64,000 bases of DNA from the NCBI RefSeq assembly GCF_030272615.1, contig NC_081409.1, positions 912,480,340-912,544,339 on the forward strand. The letters are read 5' to 3'. Below the pieces are notes generated by a model. It worked only from the letters and a program-made list of their open reading frames with translations. It had not been told where the DNA came from and searched no databases. Below, one piece after another: positions 55,956-64,000 of the stretch (position 1 is the stretch's first letter; each line of letters starts with the position of its first letter). The position numbers were made by a program, and so were the translations under genes. The stretch comes from Cryptomeria japonica. Its lineage: Eukaryota > Streptophyta > Pinopsida > Cupressales > Cupressaceae.

Positions 55956-56290
55956 AATGGAAGAAAAAATGACCAAATAATTATTTTTATATCTTCTAAT
56001 GTTTTCTTGGTAGCTTGAGATGGTCGTAAAGAAAGCCTTTATGAAATTTATCTCTGATTTTTTATTTTGATTTAATTATATTTTGTAAGGTATTTTTCTA
56101 TCTATTATATTATTTGTTGTTTCAAATGGAAGAAAAAATGACCAAATAATTATTTTTATATCTTCTAATGTTTTCTTGGTAGCTTGAGATGGTCGTAAAG
56201 AAAGCCTTTATGAAATTTGTCTCAGATTTTTTATTTTGATTTAATTATATTTTGTAAGGTATTTTTCTATCTATTATATTATTTGTTGGA
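55956..56290. repeat. 168-bp tandem duplication
   Basis: Two nearly identical units start 'aaatggaagaaaaaatgacc' at 55956 and 56124, differing at only one or two positions (for example 'atttatctctg' versus 'atttgtctcag'). AT-rich and non-coding. The low divergence indicates a recent event. Confidence 0.9.
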
Positions 56291-56802
56291 TAAATTTCAC
56301 ATCTAACATATATTTTTAATTGAACTCTCATTGCTCTCTTGAAAATTTAGAATAGACTCTAAGAGTAGAAAATAGAAAACCTTTGAAAAAAATAAAAATA
56401 AAATGCATAAGGTAAGGTGAAGTTTACAATTAAATTTTTAATTAAAAATAAAAAATAGTTTTAAATCATTTTTTATAGAAAATAAAAAAATTAATTTTAC
56501 ATTCTTTATTTATAATAATAATTTTTGAAGTTTAAAAGGGCAAAGATTATGTAACAATTATAATAAAGTGTCTTATAAAAATAAAAAAATTAAAGTTATT
56601 TATAAAAATATATATATATTTAACTTTAAAATAAATTTAAAAAACTAATGGGCAGAATTAGTTGTAGAGATATTTTGAGAAAGAAAATAATGTTTTTCTT
56701 AATTGTTAAATATTTGTGAAAAATAGTAAATATTTGTTAGGTGGAAAATAGATAATTTGATAGACAATATGTCTCAAACTAATATAATTACAATAACTTC
56801 TC
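56291..56802. other. AT-rich spacer
   Basis: No features seen. It borders the poly(T) that marks the 3' end of the minus-strand LINE. Confidence 0.45.
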
Positions 56803-59800
56803 TTTTTTTTTTATGAATAGGCATGCACTATATTAAAAATATAAAATAGGATACATATTCACAAAAAAAAAAAGGTGGGTGGTAGAGAAGCACACCCCAA
56901 AAGTCCACACGGACCTAACCGGAAACAAACTCAAAAAAGTCCAATGGGCCTAGTCCAGAATAACATCAGATAACAAAACACAAAGAAAAGGCCCTCAGGC
57001 TGCCAGAGCAACGCCTATAGAGGGCGGAGGATCACAGTCATCTGAAGGACCCCACCCATAACCAAGGGCGAGGGTGACGTCAGGAGGAGTCCAACCCATG
57101 TGCTCTTTATCAGGATCTCTCTTTGTCTTCTTCTTCATTTCTGCGAGGAGAAATGGCCAAGGCTAGCCACAGGAGAGCCATGCCATAGGGCCATCCAGAG
57201 TCAGCAGGAGGGTTGGCACTCGGCCACCCGGAAGAACTGGCAAGCCACCTAGAAGCACCACCATCAGGAGTCGCCACTCCTCCCGAAGGCCACCCTTGGT
57301 CAGCTCGAGGAGGAGGTGAGCGAGAGTGAGAACTCCGTAGAGAACCCTGCGAACCCCGTCGAGAGGCATGAGAGCGGTTGCGCCGCCGATCCCGAGGTGG
57401 CGACCAGGCGTGAGAGGAAGCGGACAATGATGGAACACAAGCCACAGTGCAAGGAGTATTATCCCAGTGGCCGAGGAGCTCCTACAAGTGAGAAACTTCT
57501 AGTGCAACTTTGTTAGCTTGCACTTGTATCTGCATAAGCACATTAGAGCATATAGTAGCTTTAGAATATAATGAAACATATTTATCAATCTGCGTATGAG
57601 AAAAAAATGCAAGAATTTCTATCTTTCCAGATATGAAAAAGAATCTTCACCCTGAAAATGTGCCAAAGCTAGGAAAATTTGGAGGGTAAACTAGGAGAGT
57701 CCCCCAAAAGAACCATATACCATGAAAAGGGTTCTGGCCGGAAAGGTCAAAAAGAAATCATGAATCCACTGCCAAAACTGTTGGGCTCTGAAACATAACC
57801 AAAACTGATGTTTGAAAGACTCAGGTTGCCCACAAAATGGGCAGCGAGGGTCAGCAACCCCAAGATGAAGAAGTCGCAACCCCACAGGTAAGCCTTGGAA
57901 CAAAATACACCAAGCAAAGTGGGCAAGCTTTGGCTTTATTCTGGCATACCAAACGACTGAAAAACGTTTTCTTCAGACATGGAGAGGGGAAAACAAATGC
58001 CATCTGAGCTTCAAAGAATCCACCATTGGAAGATGAGGCAAAAGCCAAGAATAACCCAACCGAGGCTTACAACCCCGAAAAGGGGTATCTGGGTACCACT
58101 TCCAGTCCTTCCACCAGGGTTTGGTACCATGAATGCCAACCTTGTGAAGCATATCAGAGGGGATGGCACTCACCAAAGTCTCAAAAGTGGCCTAGTCTTG
58201 ATTAGAAATCCCAAACAAAGGGTGAAAAGTCTCCCAAGAGAAGATCCGCATAGTGGGTCTATGGAAGAAATGTTGCATAGTTTGGATGCCTTTTTTGTGA
58301 AACCAAAGAGCCTTAATCCCAAGAATTCTGACCAAAGGTCTGCCATTTAAGGCAAACAGTGGAGACCACCAAACATTATGGAGATTAAGGGAAATCCCAT
58401 CTTGAAAGCCATCTCCAACCCATCGAAGCCAGGGTTTAACCACCTCCCAAGCTCTCTAGATGCTCTTAGCAACGAAGGTCCCCATGATTTGAACAGGCTC
58501 CCTCATAACCAGAAGGGTTTGCAGGCCAATACCTTTCCACACAGGTCTATGAAGCGGAAACCCAGACTAAATACAATTTCTGAGGAGGATTTTCCAGGCT
58601 TCAGAACCAGAAAGATCTCTAATCACCCATTTTACACACAGGGCTATGCCCTGTCTCTAAGTAGAAATAAAACCAAGGCCACCCAAATCATGAGGGAGGC
58701 AACATAATTCCCAAGTGACCCTATGGAAACCTCTATGAGAATCTGATGAGGACCAAAGAAAGTCGTGAAGGAGTTTTTCCAACTTCTGATAAGAAGCTTT
58801 AAAAGGAGCCCAATAGGAAGAATAATAAACATGGGTAGCAGCCAAAACTTTAGAGCATATCTGGAACTTTCCTGCAAGAGAGAGAGGCTTGGTAATCCAG
58901 TAGGCCGACATTTTTTCAATTCAAAGCAGCACAATAGATTAGAGATCAACAGGAGAAGCTTCAAAGGTAAAAGGAATGCCCAAGAAGCGAAAAATTTCCC
59001 CAGGAGAAATCCGCTTCCAACCATATTGAGAAATCTAGTCGGGCGAAGGCAGAGGAGACTATCTATAACAGAGCGTCTTATGCCACTGAATGGTTGAACC
59101 GGAGGCAAGGTAAAAGGTCTCCAAGCAGGCCAAGACCTCTTTAATATTATCCTCATCCTCCAAAAGAGTGAGGAAGGAATCATCAGCGAAATGACCATTG
59201 ATTAGCTGAGATGGGGAATCAAGCATAGATATCCATTGAACCAGCCCCTGTGAAGCAGAATGGGCAAGCAAGTAGCCAAAGCCTTCAGGAGCAAGAACAT
59301 ACAAGGAAGGAGCCAAGGGACAACCTTGATGAATGGAGCAAAAAATCCAAAAGTCTGAGACTGGCGGCCATTGATGGTGATACAAGAAGAAGCCTCGACA
59401 AAAAGCATCTCCACAACTTGAATGAATTTAGGACCAAACCTTAACGCGACCAGCATAGCCAAAATAAAAGGCCATTAAATGCAGTCATAAGCCTTGGAAA
59501 AATCAATCTTAATGAACATGGCCTTCTGTTTTGAACGCCAAGCCCATCCCATACCTTCCCAGACAACAATGATGTTATCCAGAATGAACCTCGACTTAAT
59601 GAAATTGGTTTGTTCAGGACAGATGACAAGAGGCAACATGTGGCGGGTTTTTTAAGTTGAGGCTTTGGCAATAATCTTGTAGGAAACATTGAGGAGTGTG
59701 ACGGGCCACCAGTTGTAGATATCATCCGAATCACCCGCTTTAGGTATGAATTTAATATATCCCTGATTGATAAGACTGTTAAGAGATTTATTTTGTAGAG

Positions 59801-60960
59801 CCTTGAGATAAACCTTATGCAGGTCTGGCCCCACCAAATCAAACAAGGATTTGTAAAATCCGCAAGGAAAGCCATCAATGTTAGGTGCCTTGTCATCGAC
59901 CATTGAGAACACCGCCTCCTTGAGGTCCTTGATGGTGAGAAGGTTGTCACAAAAATTCCTCTAGGTTGAAGTCAACCTAGTTGGCACGACAACCAAGCAT
60001 TGTTGAAGGGTCATCTATCGTTCAGGAGTGGGGTCCTGAGTAGTGAAACTTGCTCATAATGATGAACAAAGTCTTGGAGAATGTCAAGAAGCTTGAAAAG
60101 CACTTGAGAGCCTTCCTTGATCCTCTAAATGCCTGGAGAGGAGTGCCTAGCCCAAAGGGAAATAAAAAACTCCTTGGAGGCACAATCATCAATCTTAAGC
60201 TAGTGAAGTTGAGCCTTGATTTGAGCTCCTCTAGTGGTGTAGCTGTTAGTAATTTTCTTCTAGTGGCACAACTCTGCAACCTTGACTTGGAGGGTTGGGG
60301 AAAAAGGATTGGCAGCCAAAGCCTCCATGGCAACATGAAGTTTAGACACAGTCGCTTGATAAGACCGCTTGCAAAAAATGGCCAGTTGATTGTCATAAAT
60401 GCGAATAAATCTTGCAGTGCGTGAAATGGTGGCACACCACCAATCAATACAGCCATAATGAGCTGGCGGTCTGCACTCCAGGTTCCAAATTGTCACGATA
60501 TGTGCTAGGGTGGGTTTAGGATGGAGTAGTGACGTGTTAAGAAAAAATTGCGTCTTGTTGGCACGTGCTTGCCTAGCTTCCCATTCAATGTGGAAACAAA
60601 TGGGAAATGATCGGACAAAGTGACATCCACTAACAACACCACCAGGAAAGGTGTAGAGCCAAATAAATGAAAAAAAGATTAAGCCAAAATCATGGCACGA
60701 TCAAGATGTTTAAAGACCTTGTCAGAGCTCGCACAAAAGTTGCTCCAGGTGTGCCATAGAGAATGATTTTGGTGACATCTCATATTTGGGTCGAAAAGAC
60801 CCAATTTATTACGCATGTAGTACCATGCCTCGCGTTCGCCAGCTATCCACCGAAAGGGAAAAACTCCTTCCTTGTCCTCAGCTAGCTCAACCATGTTGAA
60901 ATCCTCACAGACAAGCCAAGTGGAAATGGGGAGTGAGTTAACAATCCATCTCCACAACGG
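56803..60960 (-). mobile_element. 5'-truncated L1-type LINE with poly(A) end
   Basis: The minus-strand element contains part of the endonuclease, the complete RT region, a zinc-binding tail and a 3' UTR of about 250 bp. The 3' UTR ends in an A-rich tail, read as TTTTTTTTTT at about 56802-56811 on the plus strand. The 5' truncation falls inside the endonuclease domain near 60960. I did not find a clear TSD. Its 3' UTR does not resemble the two ORF1-only copies, so it is not their obvious partner. Confidence 0.75.
57100..60957 (-). pseudogene. LINE ORF2 (endonuclease-RT-zinc tail), frame-shifted
   Basis: In minus-strand order: endonuclease C-terminal half with ISTWLVCEDFNMVE and HLDRAM (60957-60679); linker with KIDDCASKEFFISLW-like sequence (about 60200). 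The RT blocks are APNIDGFPCGFYK and YIKFIPKAGDSDDIYNWWPV (59912-59652), IHQGCPLAPSLYVLA, and HFADDS as motif C (near 59170). The post-RT thumb region contains HDLGGLGFIST. The C-terminal zf-RVT type block CPFCGQPESFKHQFWLC lies at 57903-57691. The pieces occupy different frames with several stops, so it is inactive. Confidence 0.82.
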
Positions 60961-61323
60961 ATATTAGAAGGCAATATACATGATTTGAATTATGTTTGGC
61001 CCCTGATACCCTATCTTTGTTTAGGATTAGCAAATGAAGATCTCTATTTTGCCTACATTAACACAATGTCTTTTTTACTTACAAACTACCCAATCAGGAA
61101 CTTATCCACCTCATGGAATCCACACATGGAACCATCCAACTCTCTTCCAAAAAAATCAATTTTAGATCAAAGCAATCAAATATTTTCTTGTGTTTCTCAA
61201 ATGTTTTAAACATATGAATTGAAGATAATATGCAGTCATAGGCTCAATTATAGAACTTTACACTAACAGATTTAACATGTTGGTAAAATAGCAAGTAGCT
61301 GAAACTATAGGCCAAGTTCCATC
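60961..61323. other. Unassigned spacer
   Basis: No recognisable motif. It lies between the LINE truncation point and the copia LTR. Confidence 0.4.
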
Positions 61324-62583
61324 TATTGGATATTTGAAGGAATTGATTATGTGTTGCATTGATGTTTTGTCATTGATGCAAACACTAGTTGTTTGGATGC
61401 TTTACCGACACCCTTCTAGTCTCGGTAGGATGAGTGGTTTCTGGTTGGTTTGGATCCAGCATGATCCAGTAGGCTCCGGTGTTATTTGGTTATGGAATTG
61501 GCTTATTCATGATAGTCATGTTCATATTTAGTAAGTTGGTTTTGATCTAGTAATCAGATGCTATCCTATTTGCTTAGAAGCTTGGCCTCTTGTTCCAGCG
61601 AGGGTTTCACTGACAGAGATTTTGATGATCTTTGATGATATGCATAAATGGTGTTGGTGCACCTTCTGGTGGAGTTTCAAGATGCTATTGGTGATCATGT
61701 TCGATACTTGGCGGATGGAGATCATTGTTGTAGCATATGGACCTATATTGGGTCCCGGTTGGTCTAAGTTATGGACCGGTTTAATGAAGTGTGTGGATTG
61801 GACTTCTCGATACGTTTCCGAGATGTCTTATGTGTTGAATAATGTTTGTTTGGTCTAAGGCCGACATATTTTATAATTATGTAATTGGTTTATTGTCTGG
61901 TGGCCGACCTGATTGTTTATGGTCGAGGGTTTGTATATATATATATATATATGATGTAAGATCTCATTGTAGATCATCACAATCATGGATATGGTAGAGA
62001 TATAGGAATGGGAAATGGATATGTAATGTGTGAATAATGTAATATCATTCAGGCAGAGGATTTGGCCGAACATTGGAGATCGAATTGGGTTTATGTAAGA
62101 GGATTTAGTCCTTTGGTATTGTGCTTAACTAGAACTATACTTAGGCATCGAAGATGCTATCTTTTGCAGTTCAACACTTCTCTCCGGATTGTAGTCTGGA
62201 TTTCTATGTAGTCAGTGAGACTCCTATTGTGATGAGCAATGCGCTCTAGGCTATTGGCCTTCCTGCAAGTGCAGGCCCCTCAATTGTAATTCACATACTT
62301 ACTGCAGAAGTATTATCTGACCGTAGGTAGGCTTCCCACCATGGTTTTTCCCTTTACTAGGTTTTCCAAGTATGAATCTTGTTGTCATGTGGATGGTATT
62401 TATTTTGTGATTAATGTTTATGCTTAATTGGTTTAATTGCTATTTTGGTATTTGGTTTAAGCATTCCAGTATTAATGTTTTGGGTTCCAGTATTAAAGTT
62501 TTAATTGCTAATGGTTTCGGTAATCTATGACAGTTGATTCACCCCCCCCCTAGTTGTCTTCTAGTTATTTGAAGTGTCTAACA
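61324..62583 (+). mobile_element. 5' LTR of a copia element (same family as 315 and 5383)
   Basis: It starts TATTGGATATTTG (a mutated TGTTGG) and ends GTGTCTAACA (1260 bp). It shares with the 5383 LTR the words 'aattgattatgtgttgcattgatg' (in parts), 'gccttcctgcaagtgcaggcccc' and 'gattcacccccc'. A (TA)n tract (61935-61951) occupies the TATA position. The primer-binding site follows. Confidence 0.8.
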
Positions 62584-62585
62584 AT

Positions 62586-62597
62586 TGGTATCAGAGC
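62586..62597 (+). other. Primer-binding site (initiator tRNA-Met type)
   Basis: TGGTATCAGAGC begins two bases after the LTR, identical to the site at 8973-8984. Confidence 0.9.
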
Positions 62598-62641
62598 TCT
62601 GGTCCTCTCTGCAGCAAGCTTAACCACTTGAGGAAGATCCT

Positions 62642-63803
62642 ATGGTGACTAATAGTTCAAATTCATCCAGTTCATCTAGAGCTATCTTTCAGAGAGATAT
62701 TCCTAAGCTTGATGGAACAAATTACATAGTATGGAAGATTCAGATGGAGACTCATCTGAGATGTCTTGGCAAGGAGATTTGGAAGATCACACAGAATAGT
62801 GTCACACCTTATAATACGACATCTGACAATCCTCTGACAATCCTCCACCAGCAAACCTGGATAAGGATCTTGAGAATGATTGTAGATCAAGAGAAGCCCT
62901 CTTGTGTGCACTTTCTGATCAACAAATAATGAGATTAACCGACAAATCATCTAGAAAGGGTAAATAAGATTGTTATGGAATTCAATGCTGTGGTGGAACT
63001 TTGAGCGAAGATGAAATTGTTTCTAAAGTCCCGAGAGCCCTACCACTTTCTTACAAGATGAAGGCTACTGCTATTAATGAGTTGATAACAATGGCTAATA
63101 CATCTATAAACATAGATACTTTGGTTGGGAAACTATCTTCTTTTGAGCTTGAAAAATTTGGACCTTCTGGAGCTGTGAAGATTGAACCTTCTTTTCATGC
63201 ATCTACATCAACAACCAGTAAGCAAGATTGGAAAGCTTTATATGCAAAGGAATTGGAAGATATGAAGAGAGAAGATGATGAATTTGAGCAACTTGAAGCA
63301 CTATTTGCTAGAAGAGTACCCAAAGGATTGGTAGGAAGAAAGTATGAAGGAAAAACACCTTTTAAATGTTTTGCATGTAATAAGATTGGTCATTTTGTAT
63401 CTAGATGTCTTAAAAGGAATTCAATATTAGAAGAAAGAGTTAGAAGATCATTTAAGCCTAACCCTGGATATCAGAACAAGTATAAGTATAGGAAAATCAA
63501 AGACAAGTCATGCTACATAGTGGATGAGGAAGGCATTACTAATCTGATGATGAACCGGCAGAAGACTCTGCTAGTGGTTTCGGCAATGGGAAGGAATGGG
63601 TGTTCTTGGCTATCAAGGAAGATATTCCAGCACTGGAAGAGAATGTACCTGAAGAGAAGGCACTTGTTGCTAAAATTCAAGACAAGGATGGATGGGTAAT
63701 AGACAATGGTTGTTCACATCATATGACTGGAGATAAAGGAAAGTTTCTATCTTTGCAAGAATTTGATGGCCATCTGGTTAGATTTGGAGATGACAAAGTA
63801 TGT
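62642..63803 (+). pseudogene. Copia gag-protease remnant
   Basis: The ATG at 62642 opens a canonical copia gag: IPKLDGTNYIVWKIQMETHL (UBN2 type). It breaks at about 62870-63000, resumes at 63001 with PRALPLSYKMKATAINEL, the knuckle CFACNKIGHFVSRC (about 63369-63410) and, after a frame change near 63540, the protease active site WVIDNGCSHHMTGD (about 63693-63735). The active site is D-N-G rather than D-S-G. The frame is cut at about 63801 by a reverse LTR, so integrase and RT lie beyond the window. Confidence 0.85.
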
Positions 63804-64000
63804 TGATAGTTCTGATACTTAATGTAAGTACATATCCAATAGCCAACAAGATGAGAAGGGTGGGGGGGGGTGAATCATACAAACTTAATCATCCATAATA
63901 ACATCATATTCAACCTCGGTAATATATATATCAGTCATATAACCAAAACTGTCAAACATGCAAACTCAAAAGCATATGAACAATATAAACCTCATAACAC
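63801..64000 (-). mobile_element. Start of a reverse copia LTR, running off the window
   Basis: From TGTTGATAG or TGATAG (63801/63804) the sequence has the poly-G/'gtgaatcatac' block (63860-63885) seen at the plus-strand edge of the reverse LTRs at 825 and 24753. It interrupts the copia protease frame. Confidence 0.65.

Noticed and set aside
57316-57516. Plus-strand frame opposite the LINE 3' end
   Set aside because: Antisense to the LINE sequence. No motif, and the GC-rich LINE 3' region keeps both strands open by chance.

Overview
This is nuclear DNA from a large plant genome. It is almost certainly a gymnosperm and most likely a conifer. The evidence is dense nested LTR retrotransposons and solo LTRs, a Penelope-like retroelement with a GIY-YIG nuclease (a type reported from conifers), one host gene split by an intron of about 12.8 kb filled with repeats, and long AT-rich stretches. 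I see no bacterial-style operons, no tRNA or rRNA genes and no CRISPR. All identifications rest on reading motifs, splice signals, terminal repeats and target-site duplications (TSDs) directly. No database search was possible.

Layout. 1-6.6 kb: nested Ty1/copia remnants (LTRs at 315-2956 and 5383-6562, a broken integrase/RT/RNase H interior, two reverse solo LTRs). 6.7-7.7 kb: a 5'-truncated LINE copy that carries only ORF1 and has an 18-bp TSD. 8.2-22.8 kb: one complete copia-LTR element with a perfect GTCAC TSD. Its interior encodes two non-canonical proteins instead of copia pol, and a complete 7.8-kb gypsy-type TR-GAG element (TSD GGTTG, intact 1142-codon gag-protease-like ORF) has inserted into it. 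22.9-24.1 kb: a foldback element with arms of about 360 bp. 24.7-26.2 kb: a reverse solo LTR (TSD GAAAC). 27.3-28.5 kb: a minisatellite and AT-rich DNA. 28.6-30.2 kb: a degraded Penelope-like element on the minus strand. 30.2-35.1 kb: a minus-strand LTR relic interrupted by a second ORF1-only LINE (17-bp TSD). 35.1-37.5 kb: AT-rich duplicated DNA and degenerate TTAGGG-like repeats.

39.3-53.8 kb: the only convincing host gene, an F-box protein of about 564 residues on the minus strand. It has two coding exons (53833-52598 and 39770-39312) joined in phase 0 across a 12,827-bp intron. The intron holds gypsy relics and a 4.16-kb solo LTR (TSD GGTAT) whose U3 carries nine copies of a GC-rich dyad motif, mostly about 167 bp apart. 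54.5-55.6 kb: a non-LTR retrotransposon RT tail ending in (TTC)n. 56.8-61.0 kb: a decayed L1-type LINE ORF2 on the minus strand. 61.3-64 kb: the 5' LTR, primer-binding site and degraded gag-protease of another copia element, cut by a further reverse LTR at the window edge.

The LTRs, primer-binding sites, polypurine tracts and TSDs give a relative insertion order. The only reading frames that look potentially functional today are the F-box gene and the TR-GAG ORF.
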